Shown in pieces: positions 16,794 to 24,128 of a stretch of 64,000 bases of DNA. Source of the DNA: Prosthecobacter debontii (GTDB taxonomy: Bacteria > Verrucomicrobiota > Verrucomicrobiia > Verrucomicrobiales > Verrucomicrobiaceae); assembly GCA_945860295.1 (NCBI GenBank), contig CAMAQH010000002.1:100394-164393 (forward strand), read 5' to 3'. Position numbers and translations under genes: made by a program. The notes beneath the pieces are model-generated. The model was not told the origin of the DNA. It saw nothing but the letters and a program-made list of their open reading frames with translations, and ran no database searches. The stretch's first letter is position 1; each line of letters starts with the position of its first letter.

Positions 16794-17683
16794 GCGCCGG
16801 TCATCCCCAGATAAAACTCTTCCAACGTGGGTTTGTGCGGCTGCCAGGAGTCCACACGCACGCCGGCATCTACCAGCAGCTTCAGCATCTCATGCCCGAC
16901 GGCATGCGCAGGCACAGAGACGATGTTCGTCACAGGGTCCATCATGGCCGCAGCGCGGGAGATCACCTCACGCGCCTTCGCCAGATCGCGTGTTTGCAGG
17001 ATGAAAGCCGACTTGCTCTTCTCCTGCGAAGGCACGGGGCCTTCATACATCTTACGGCCTTGCTTGAGAATGACGCAGCGATCACACATCAGCTCCACCT
17101 CGCCGAGCAGATGGGAATTGATCAGGATGGTCATGCCAAATTCGGAGCGCAGCTTCATCACGAACTCGCGAAATTCACGGATACCCTCGGGATCGAGTCC
17201 GTCAGTGGGCTCATCGAGCAGCAGACATTTGGGCATGGGCAGCAGCGCTTGTGCCAGCGCCAGTCTTTGCCTCATACCGTGACTGTAGGTTTTCGTCTTG
17301 TGATTCGCGCGCTCGCCTAGGTTCACCAGCTTCAAAATGCGCCGAGCTTCGGTTTCATCCCACCAGCCAGAGAGAGAACACAGCACGCGCAGGTTTTGCC
17401 AGCCCGTCAGGTAATCATAAAAATGCGCCGCCTCATAGATGGCCCCGACGTGGCTGAGCGCCCGCGACCGCTCATGCTGCACCGAGTTACCTGCAATCCG
17501 CACCTCACCGCCATCCGGCCGCACCATGCCGAGCGTTATGCCGAGCACGGTGCTCTTGCCCGCGCCATTGTGGCCCAGCAGGCCCAGAATCTCACCCTGG
17601 CGCAGATCGAAACTCACATCATCCAGGGCAAGCTGGTCTTTGCGCCAGCGCTTGGTGAGATTTCGAACTTCAAGGAGAGCCAT
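16790..17683 (-). CDS. ABC transporter ATP-binding protein (ABC-2 partner)
   Basis: The 297-residue ATPase has Walker A 'GHNGAGKST' (about residues 38-46), the signature 'YSHGMRQRLALAQAL', Walker B 'CLLLDEPTDGLDPEG' and switch His 'LINSHLLGEVELMCD', followed by a C-terminal extension typical of ABC-2 exporters. The frame is open to 17806, but the domain begins with 'ALLEVRNLTKRW' directly after the ATG at 17683, and the longer form would run into the exonuclease gene. The next gene, its permease, overlaps by four bases. Confidence 0.93.
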   Translation of the reverse strand: MALLEVRNLTKRWRKDQLALDDVSFDLRQGEILGLLGHNGAGKSTVLGITLGMVRPDGGEVRIAGNSVQHERSRALSHVGAIYEAAHFYDYLTGWQNLRVLCSLSGWWDETEARRILKLVNLGERANHKTKTYSHGMRQRLALAQALLPMPKCLLLDEPTDGLDPEGIREFREFVMKLRSEFGMTILINSHLLGEVELMCDRCVILKQGRKMYEGPVPSQEKSKSAFILQTRDLAKAREVISRAAAMMDPVTNIVSVPAHAVGHEMLKLLVDAGVRVDSWQPHKPTLEEFYLGMTGA

Positions 17684-17727
17684 TGTCGCAGTGTGGCAAG
17701 CAAGATGGAGCGTGGCAAGGACTCGGC

Positions 17728-18309
17728 TTATGAATGCACCGCAGGGATCACCCCGATCCTCGTCTCCACCGGACAGCTCTGGAAATCGGGCACGAGTTGC
17801 CCCCACATCTTGCGCACCGCTTGGGCCAGCAATTGCACATCGCCGCGCGCATCGTGGCGCTTCACGCCTGCGGTGGACAGACCAAGTCTTTGCAAGATCG
17901 GGTCCAAGCCATGCCCACCGCGTCCACCCCAGATCTTCCGAGAAAACGCCCGCGAATCCAGCATCGCCGTCTCCCGCACTGGCAGGCCATGGCGCGTGCA
18001 GTTTTCCGCGATGAAGCGCATATCAAAGCCCGGCCCATTGTGCGCGATGAGTGTCGCTTCATCACCCACAAAGCGTGAAAAATTTAACAGCGCTTCAACG
18101 GGCGAGGGCGCCTGTGCTACCTGAGATTGCGTGATCCCTGTCAGCCCCGTGATGAAGCTTGGCACGCGTTGCTGAGACTTGACAAAGGTGTCAAAGCTCT
18201 CCTCCACATCCCAGCATCCTGCCTGCACCTTCACCGCCGCGATTTGGATGATCTCGTTGTAGTATGGCGACAGGCCAGTGGTTTCGAGATCGAAGATGAT
18301 GAGGTTCAT
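17728..18309 (-). CDS. DnaQ-like 3'-5' exonuclease
   Basis: The 193 residues have the DEDDh exonuclease motifs in order: Exo I 'IIFDLETTGLSP' (residues 4-15) with Asp and Glu, Exo II 'LIAHNGPGFDMRFI' with Asp, and Exo III 'KRHDARGDVQLLAQAV' with His and Asp. It has no polymerase or other domain, so it is a stand-alone proofreading, RNase T-like or repair nuclease. The start at 18309 puts the first motif at the N-terminus; a start at 18357 adds 16 unconserved residues. The ABC ATPase gene follows after 44 bases, which may only be read-through. Confidence 0.9.
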   Translation of the reverse strand: MNLIIFDLETTGLSPYYNEIIQIAAVKVQAGCWDVEESFDTFVKSQQRVPSFITGLTGITQSQVAQAPSPVEALLNFSRFVGDEATLIAHNGPGFDMRFIAENCTRHGLPVRETAMLDSRAFSRKIWGGRGGHGLDPILQRLGLSTAGVKRHDARGDVQLLAQAVRKMWGQLVPDFQSCPVETRIGVIPAVHS

Positions 18310-18445
18310 GGGAGAATGGACGCGAAGTCTGGCGGTCTTCGCAGACGCTGTCCACACCGCTGATACCCATCATCACACCTGTCTGATCTATTTCTTTGCG
18401 ACCGATAAGATTGAACGCAGGGTGATGGTGATCTTGAGTTCTTTA

Positions 18446-18817
18446 TTAGCGGATGCTTAGGGCAGGCTGATCGTGGCGGGCTTGCGGTCCATGGTAAAAC
18501 ACGGTGGGGCGGGACAGGACTCGCTCTTTGCCGGTGCTTTTCGTGACTTCGGTAACGACGACTGAAAGCAAGATTTGCTGGGGTCGCTGATCCAATCCAA
18601 CAATCGCTTTGAGGAAGACGCTGGCTTTTGGGTGGTCTCGATGAATCGAGACAGAGTTCTTGTCGATCTGGAGGCTGGTCACTCTGTCAGCGATCTCAGA
18701 ATAATGGTTCTTGAGGGCCTGGTAGGCCTCCGTCGCTTCAAGGTAAGAGAGGGGGATTTCCTGGATGGATCCGCTGTCGGCAGCCGAGGCAAAGCCGGAC
18801 GGTGACAGGAGATTCAT
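18446..18817 (-). CDS. short secretin-domain-like protein, start uncertain
   Basis: The roughly 124 residues resemble the short repeated domain of type II/III secretins: 'IPLSYLEATEAYQALKNHY', a strand ('VTSLQIDKNSVSIHRDHPKA'), then 'VFLKAIVGLDQRPQQILLSV' and the ending 'RVLSRPTVFYHG', recalling the 'RPPQVLIEAxVxEV ... LSxPxV' pattern. The annotated ATG cuts through a signal peptide. Upstream the frame stays open for 20 codons and would supply a good signal sequence ('FHKKIAALLLVMNLLSPSGFASA'-type, split by the ATG) but has no ATG, GTG or TTG, only an ATT at 18877. GTG at 18820 is also possible. It could be a truncated gene. Confidence 0.5.
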   Translation of the reverse strand: MNLLSPSGFASAADSGSIQEIPLSYLEATEAYQALKNHYSEIADRVTSLQIDKNSVSIHRDHPKASVFLKAIVGLDQRPQQILLSVVVTEVTKSTGKERVLSRPTVFYHGPQARHDQPALSIR

Positions 18818-19028
18818 CACAAGGAGGAGCGCAGCGATTTTTTTATGGAATGCAGTGGACCATGCCGCGAGGCGAATGACTCAACCTAAATTCGCAGTTG
18901 AGTGAGGCACAGGCAAAACCCGTTGGACTTCCAAACATTTTTAACTCAGAAGTCAATTTGTAAGGTAGGGCGGATGATCCGTCATCCGCCTTCAAAGAAC
19001 TGAGCGTGGAGGACCAAGCTCCCTACCT

Positions 19029-20603
19029 TCATGCGGCGGGGGCGGCGATTTCTAGACGAGGGAAGAGGGGCGCGGGGGAGCCTAGCTGGTGGCCATTTGA
19101 TAACATGCCCCATTTCAAATCACTGAGCACGAAGCCGGGCGGCATGTCCCAGCCAATCTGCGCGCGGGCGGTGGCCATGGCATCTGGCATGATGGGATTC
19201 AGCAGGACGCTGAGATGCACCCAAGCCTCGGCGAGATGATACAGCACGCTGTCGAGACGGGCGGCCTGGGCAGGATCTTTGGCGAGGGAGAAGGGCTTGG
19301 TACTGTCCACAAAGGCATTGGCATGGGCGACGATCTTCCACGCGGCGGCGATGCCTTCGTGGATGGCCCAGCTTTCCATCTTTTCTAAATAGACGGGCAG
19401 GGCTTCGGCGACGGTCTGGCGCAGGGCGGCGTTTTCGGCGTCGTCATAGCCACCGGCGGCGAGTACGCCACTGCGATATTTCTGCGCCATGTTGATGCTG
19501 CGGTTGAGCAGGTTACCCAGGCCGCCAGCGAGCTCTTTGTTATACGACATGACGAGTCGCTCATCGCTAAAGTCGCTGTCGTAGCCGGTGGCGATGTCGC
19601 GCATGACGTAGTAGCGCAGGCCATCGGCAGTGAAGGTGTCGGCGAGGACATTCGGGTCAATGACGTTACCAAGGCTTTTGCTGATCTTGGCACCTTTCAT
19701 GTTCCACCAGCCGTGGACGATGAGGCGCGGCATCTGGTCATCGCTAAAACCGAGCGCGTGGAGCATGATGGGCCAATAGACCGCGTGAGCGGGAACGAGG
19801 ATGTCTTTACCAATGACATGCGCTTCTGAGGGCCAGAGCTTGGAGAAATCTGGCAGGCCTTCGTTGCCACACTCTTCGGCGAGGTATCCGGCGAAGCTGA
19901 TGTAGTTGGTTAGTGCGTCAAACCAGACGAAGTTCACGAACTTCTCATCAAACGGCAATGGGATACCCCAGGTGAGGCGCTCGATGGGGCGGGAGATGCA
20001 GAGGTCGAGGTCTTTGCCTTCGAGAGCGTTGAGCACGTCATGCGCACGGTGCGCAGGGAAGATGAAGTCGGGATGGGATTGGATGTAACCTTTGAGCCAC
20101 TCGACGTGGTCGCTGAGCTTAAAGTACCAATTCTCTTCTTCGAGTTCGACCACCTCACCCCACTCGGAGCCAAAGCTGCCATCGGGTCCGCGTTCTTTGT
20201 CGGTGAGGAACTGCTCCTGGCGCACGGAGTAAAAGCCAGTGTGACCTTTTTTATAGAGCTGGCCGCAGTCGTGGAGCTTTTGCAGCATGGCCTGGACGAC
20301 ACGCTTATGACGCGGGTCGGTGGTGGCAGCCCAGCCATCGTAGCGGACGTTGAGCTTGTCCCAGAGAGATGTAAAATGCTCGGTGATGCCATCAACAAAA
20401 GCTTGAGGTGTGAGGCCGACTTTCTCGGCGCTCTTCTGCACTTTTTGGCCGTGCTGATCGACGCCTGTAAGGAAGAAAACCTCACGCCCGGTAAGCCGCT
20501 GGAATCGCGCCATGACGTCAGCCAACACTTTCTCATAGGCGTGCCCGATGTGCGGCGGCGCGTTGGTGTAGTCGATGGCGGTGGTGATGTAGTACGGTTT
20601 CAC
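19029..20603 (-). CDS. metG: methionine-tRNA ligase, short zinc-free form
   Basis: The enzyme charges tRNA-Met. The 524 residues have the HIGH motif in 'APPHIGHAYEKVLADVMARF', 'FFLTGVDQHGQK', 'FVWFDALTNYISFAGY' and the KMSKS motif in 'GAKISKSLGNVIDP' (about residues 309-322), then the helical anticodon-binding domain. The connective peptide ('RQEQFLTDKERGPDGSFGSEW' region) lacks the Cys knuckles of zinc-binding MetRS, and there is no C-terminal EMAP-type tRNA-binding domain. The start codon is GTG. It is followed on the same strand, after about 200 bases, by the secretin-like gene. Confidence 0.96.
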   Translation of the reverse strand: MKPYYITTAIDYTNAPPHIGHAYEKVLADVMARFQRLTGREVFFLTGVDQHGQKVQKSAEKVGLTPQAFVDGITEHFTSLWDKLNVRYDGWAATTDPRHKRVVQAMLQKLHDCGQLYKKGHTGFYSVRQEQFLTDKERGPDGSFGSEWGEVVELEEENWYFKLSDHVEWLKGYIQSHPDFIFPAHRAHDVLNALEGKDLDLCISRPIERLTWGIPLPFDEKFVNFVWFDALTNYISFAGYLAEECGNEGLPDFSKLWPSEAHVIGKDILVPAHAVYWPIMLHALGFSDDQMPRLIVHGWWNMKGAKISKSLGNVIDPNVLADTFTADGLRYYVMRDIATGYDSDFSDERLVMSYNKELAGGLGNLLNRSINMAQKYRSGVLAAGGYDDAENAALRQTVAEALPVYLEKMESWAIHEGIAAAWKIVAHANAFVDSTKPFSLAKDPAQAARLDSVLYHLAEAWVHLSVLLNPIMPDAMATARAQIGWDMPPGFVLSDLKWGMLSNGHQLGSPAPLFPRLEIAAPAA

Positions 20604-20673
20604 GATTTAAAAATGGGAGAGGCAAGCTGTAGGCGCATCGTGTGCGGGGAGCAACTGCGGCCGAGTTCTCGCA

Positions 20674-20716
20674 TAAAAATGAAGCGCCGCCTGGGGAGCG
20701 AACCCGCAGACGGCGC
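20674..20716 (-). terminator. Rho-independent terminator of the Cys-rich lipoprotein gene
   Basis: On the minus strand a stem GCGCCG...CGGCGC (20684-20716), with inner pairs CTG/CAG around a TTCG-containing loop, is followed by TTCATTTTTATG. It lies 22 bases after the stop of the small lipoprotein gene and upstream of metG. Confidence 0.75.
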
Positions 20717-20737
20717 GACGTGACTGAATAAGCCTGA

Positions 20738-20866
20738 TTACTTGTGGCTGCAGCATGCGGCAGGCTTTGCAGCCATGTCGCAACTGGAGCAGGCCTTCTT
20801 CTTGGACGCGCAGGACGCGAACATGAGTGAGGCGACAGCAAGTGTGACGGAGAGAATTCGGATCAT
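20738..20866 (-). CDS. Cys-rich micro-lipoprotein, 42 residues
   Basis: A 42-residue frame with a signal peptide (residues 1-18, 'ILSVTLAVASLMFAS') and a lipobox-like F-A-S-C, so Cys19 would be lipidated. The mature peptide is only 24 residues and has 'KKKACSSCD' and 'AACCSHK', which is four further Cys plus a His. The Cys pairs could bind metal or be redox-active; this is inference. A good terminator follows at 20674-20716, which supports a real transcription unit. It shares 'SCASK' after the signal peptide with the neighbouring small lipoprotein at 20923-21036, so the two may be paralogues. No sequence family is known to me. Confidence 0.65.
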   Translation of the reverse strand: MIRILSVTLAVASLMFASCASKKKACSSCDMAAKPAACCSHK

Positions 20867-20922
20867 AGGGATTAGCTGGTTGGTATCTTGTTTCTACGAA
20901 GCCGGGCCCAATGGCCATCAGC

Positions 20923-21036
20923 CTATTTGCTCATCATCATTGGAGCTGGCGCTGGAGGTGGTGGTGACTTGGAAGCGCAGGAGACGAGTCCGCCAGCGAT
21001 GACCGATGCCGCGAGGGCGAGGAGTGCGTATTTCAT
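20923..21036 (-). CDS. micro-lipoprotein with Pro-rich tail, 37 residues
   Basis: The 37-residue product starts 'MKYALLALAASVIAGG' and has the lipobox L-V-S-C with Cys20 as lipid site, then a 17-residue mature part 'SKSPPPPAPAPMMMSK'. An open frame continues 34 codons upstream, but the signal peptide fixes the start at 21036. Small 'entericidin-like' lipoproteins of this size are widespread; the Pro/Met tail here has no motif I recognise. It lies upstream of the Cys-rich micro-lipoprotein on the same strand and shares the 'SCASK' junction. Confidence 0.65.
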   Translation of the reverse strand: MKYALLALAASVIAGGLVSCASKSPPPPAPAPMMMSK

Positions 21037-21174
21037 AGTGTGATGTTTGTGGTGTTTGTTATTGCTTTCATAGACACGTTGATAGCGCCTGAGAATTATT
21101 AAGGAATAACAACAAATCGAAGCTTTGCCAACAGACAATTAGGCTCGATGCGGTGAAATCTCCTACCTAGATTA

Positions 21175-23391
21175 TCAGCGGGCAGGCGGCGGCAGGTCAA
21201 CGATCTCCTCTTTCAGGGACATCGGCGGCTTTAAACCAAGGCCACCCGCTGATGGCGCAGTCGGCGGCGATGGGGCAGTCGGTGCCGGCATGGAGTCAAG
21301 GACCGAGACGGCCTTGGGCACTGAGTTCGCCCTCGGCGGAGAGACGACTTTAAGGACGCGCGCTTCTAGTGAGGGCGCGCGAGAGGGTCCTGTTTTTTTT
21401 TGCCAAGTGGCGTCACCCGATAGATGCGCCAACGCACCGCCGACGATCATGGAGCCACCGATGAAGACTGCGGCACGCAGCCAGAACGGCACGAAATCAT
21501 CTGGCGGCAGCAAGGCTTCGTTCGGGTTGATGGTGGGCGGTGCGTCAGATGCAGTCTTCGCCCAATCGGGACCGGAAGCAGGCGATATCTCACTGGTGCC
21601 TCGGAATAGCAGCTCCGCAAAACCTATGCTCGGCCGGGCTTCTGTTTCAGACTCAAAGCCCCTGGTGAGTGGCATAGGGCCTGAGGGTTTGCTTTCTTTT
21701 GGCGTGGGCAGTGGTCGACTGCGAGAATCTATGCTCTGCGCAGGCTCCAGAGGTTTTGAGGCTGGTGCGACGGCTGGTTTTGCCAAGCCAAGATACTCAA
21801 CGACGCGAGCATAACGGGTAAGAAAGTCGCCACGCTTTGCAGACATACTACCGCGTCCTTTGGCGAGTTCGTCATCAATTAGTCGAGTCACGGTTTCAGT
21901 CTCTCGATTGCTTGCGGGCACTTCTGAAATCGCGCCGGGCAGTGGCTCTAGTGCTAGAAGAAAATGACCCACTGCGGCGAGCCAAGCTGAGTCCCAGAGG
22001 CTGCTGCCTGTTGCGCCAGAGCTCAACGGCGGCAGAACCAATGCTGGGTCAGTGCCGCGTCCTGCCATGGAGGCGAGAGTTGGGTGAACCCGCAGCATGA
22101 CGGAAAAGGTGGGCCAGTCGGTGAGCTTGGTCAGCAGCAGTTTCATGCTGCGTGCGTCTTCTCGCGGGAAGCCGGTGAGTAGAAAAACGTCCTCAAGACG
22201 AATGCGGCGCGCGTCGATGCCGGATTTCTCCAACTGACTCAATGCGCCGTCCAGTCCCGCTAACACGATGTAGGTTTCATGCACATTGAGAGCACACCTT
22301 TCACGCAGCAGATCGGAAAGTGTGATGCCCTCTGCCAATTCTTCGACCATGCAGGTGAGTCCCTCTGACTCGTGGACCAGAACCACGGGGACGATAGCGG
22401 GGAAGTCATGCTTCTTATCGAGACGGAATACTTTCTCATCGGCGGCCTGAACGGCGGATGACGCAAGCCCGAGCGGCGGCACCTGCTCGATGAGCACGGC
22501 ACGTCCTGTCTTCGTGAGGATGCCACGCATGGAGTACGGATTAGCCATGTCAAGCCGCTGACTCTGAATGCGAATACGATTCACCACCGCACGGGCCACG
22601 TCTTGATAGCCAGCCAGTTGCTGCGCGAGCAGTGCGCGCGGCTTTTGCGCCGTCGGGATCTCTTCGGACAGTGTCTCTGGCACCAGTTTCAGCAAGTCTG
22701 CGAGCAGACTCTGCATGGACGTGACACTGTCTGGGGCGGCTGAATCGAGGCAGGCATTTAGTAGCTCCGTAAAGTCTGCAGCTGGCAGAGGCCTGTCTGG
22801 TAGATTAGGGCCGCCACCGGAGTGCTCTTGAAGGAAGTTTTTCAGAAACTTCGCCTGCTTTTCAAAAGCTGTTTTCAGGCCGCGTACTTTTTTTTCCACG
22901 CCAGTGAGCACACGGAAGTCAGCCACCTGAACCTGGATCGTCTGTGGTCCTGTCTGGAGCAGACGCAGAGAATCGAGAGGTTTCCACGGCATGGCATCTG
23001 CACGTGCGGCGAGCGCGGCCACAGCTTCTAGGGCGCGGCAGGACAGCATCACCGCCAGCCAGCTAGGTATTTCCGTCTGGCGCGCTAGGTAGTTTTGCAG
23101 TGACTCGCCATCGACATTGCCCGTAATGTAGAAAGGATTCCCCTCGTCCTCACCGAAGTCAGACACACGCGCCAGCAACGGATGCCCTGCCTTTTGCAGC
23201 TTGCGGCAATTCTCCTCAAATCCCGCGCGGTCCGCAAGTGCTTCCAACAGAACGTGGCAGTGGACAAACTCCAACTGCTGAGTGTCAAAGGCAAGCACGT
23301 TCACCTGCTCGTCATTGCGAGCCAGTTCCACATTACTGCCGTCCACGTTTTGGACGATCTGGTAGTGCCTGAAAAGACTGGGTTCCGGCAT
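21175..23391 (-). CDS. membrane protein with two kinase-like (pseudokinase) regions
   Basis: The 738-residue product looks like a degenerate Ser/Thr kinase. In the first region (about residues 40-170), 'CRKLQKAGHPLLARVSDFGEDEGNPFYITGNVDGESLQNYL' and the helix 'LAVMLSCRALEAVAALAARAD' match the helix C to hinge to helix E part of kinases, and 'KPLDSLRLL...QVADFRVL' matches the catalytic-loop and DFG positions, but the HRD Asp and a normal DFG are missing. A second, similar region follows (about 320-440, 'CMVEELAEGITLSDLLRER'). A single membrane helix (about residues 645-668) precedes a Pro-rich tail. It is divergent from the cytochrome/SHD1-like gene. A scaffold or sensor role is inferred; no catalysis is expected. 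Confidence 0.6.
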   Translation of the reverse strand: MPEPSLFRHYQIVQNVDGSNVELARNDEQVNVLAFDTQQLEFVHCHVLLEALADRAGFEENCRKLQKAGHPLLARVSDFGEDEGNPFYITGNVDGESLQNYLARQTEIPSWLAVMLSCRALEAVAALAARADAMPWKPLDSLRLLQTGPQTIQVQVADFRVLTGVEKKVRGLKTAFEKQAKFLKNFLQEHSGGGPNLPDRPLPAADFTELLNACLDSAAPDSVTSMQSLLADLLKLVPETLSEEIPTAQKPRALLAQQLAGYQDVARAVVNRIRIQSQRLDMANPYSMRGILTKTGRAVLIEQVPPLGLASSAVQAADEKVFRLDKKHDFPAIVPVVLVHESEGLTCMVEELAEGITLSDLLRERCALNVHETYIVLAGLDGALSQLEKSGIDARRIRLEDVFLLTGFPREDARSMKLLLTKLTDWPTFSVMLRVHPTLASMAGRGTDPALVLPPLSSGATGSSLWDSAWLAAVGHFLLALEPLPGAISEVPASNRETETVTRLIDDELAKGRGSMSAKRGDFLTRYARVVEYLGLAKPAVAPASKPLEPAQSIDSRSRPLPTPKESKPSGPMPLTRGFESETEARPSIGFAELLFRGTSEISPASGPDWAKTASDAPPTINPNEALLPPDDFVPFWLRAAVFIGGSMIVGGALAHLSGDATWQKKTGPSRAPSLEARVLKVVSPPRANSVPKAVSVLDSMPAPTAPSPPTAPSAGGLGLKPPMSLKEEIVDLPPPAR

Positions 23392-23539
23392 GGGACAGCG
23401 TGGGGGAAAGAATGAGTGAGCTTAAGTCTCGCCGAAAGGCAGCGTTTGACGAAAGAGCTCTATAAAGGATGGCATCGGGTAAAATATCAACACCGCACTT
23501 GCCATCTGCCCCTAGCTTTTGATAAAACCCATTTGTCCT

Positions 23540-24118
23540 ATGAAAAGCCCGCTCACCGCCGCCCTCATCATCGCCAATGCTCTGTCCGCCTCTGCGGTGG
23601 ATTTCACTAAAGAGGTCAAGCCAATCTTTAACCAAAAATGCTATGCCTGCCATGCGGTGAGCAAAGGCAAAACCAAGGTAGATCTGGCACTCGACACGCC
23701 TGAAAGATTGGCAGAGGTCATCAAGCCTGGCGGTCAGATCATCCCTGGTGATCCGGCTAAAAGCTCACTGCTTACCTCATGCAAACTTCCCGACGATGAT
23801 GATGACTCGATGCCGCCGAAGGGAAAAAATCGTCTCACACCCGCAGAACTGATCACGCTTGAAACGTGGATCAAAGAAGGTGCCAGCATGACAGGTGGTG
23901 CAGCTCCGCCTGTCGCAGCTGCACCGCCGGCCGCAGCTCCGACTACGGGTGGCACCCAAAGCTGGACCAGTAATGATGGCAAAGCTATCCAAGCCACATT
24001 CATGGGCCTGCAAGGTGATGGTGTGCTGCTGAAGATGGCGGGCAACGGCGAGACTTTCCTCGTCCCGCTCGCCCGTCTCTCAGCAGACAGTCAGGCGCAA
24101 GCCAAAGCGGCGAAGTAA
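23540..24118 (+). CDS. secreted c-type cytochrome domain fused to an SHD1-like domain
   Basis: The 192-residue protein has a signal peptide (about residues 1-19, ending 'LSASAVDF'), then a planctomycete-type cytochrome c domain with haem site 'CYACH' (about residues 34-38) and 'KNRLTPAELITLETWIKEGA'. A Pro/Ala linker (about 116-137) leads to a C-terminal domain ('SWTSNDGKAIQATFMGLQGD' ... 'VPLARLSADSQAQAKA') that looks like the SLA1-homology (SHD1) fold found in PVC bacteria. The ATG at 23540 fits the signal peptide better than the TTG at 23519. The normal sixth haem ligand Met may be in 'DSMPPKGKN'. It could be an electron carrier tethered by SHD1-mediated contacts. Confidence 0.82.
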   Translation: MKSPLTAALIIANALSASAVDFTKEVKPIFNQKCYACHAVSKGKTKVDLALDTPERLAEVIKPGGQIIPGDPAKSSLLTSCKLPDDDDDSMPPKGKNRLTPAELITLETWIKEGASMTGGAAPPVAAAPPAAAPTTGGTQSWTSNDGKAIQATFMGLQGDGVLLKMAGNGETFLVPLARLSADSQAQAKAAK

Positions 24119-24128
24119 ACTGCAAGGT

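Noticed and set aside
17396..18124. 242-codon plus-strand frame opposite the exonuclease and ABC ATPase genes
   Set aside because: Antisense to two conserved genes with intact motifs.
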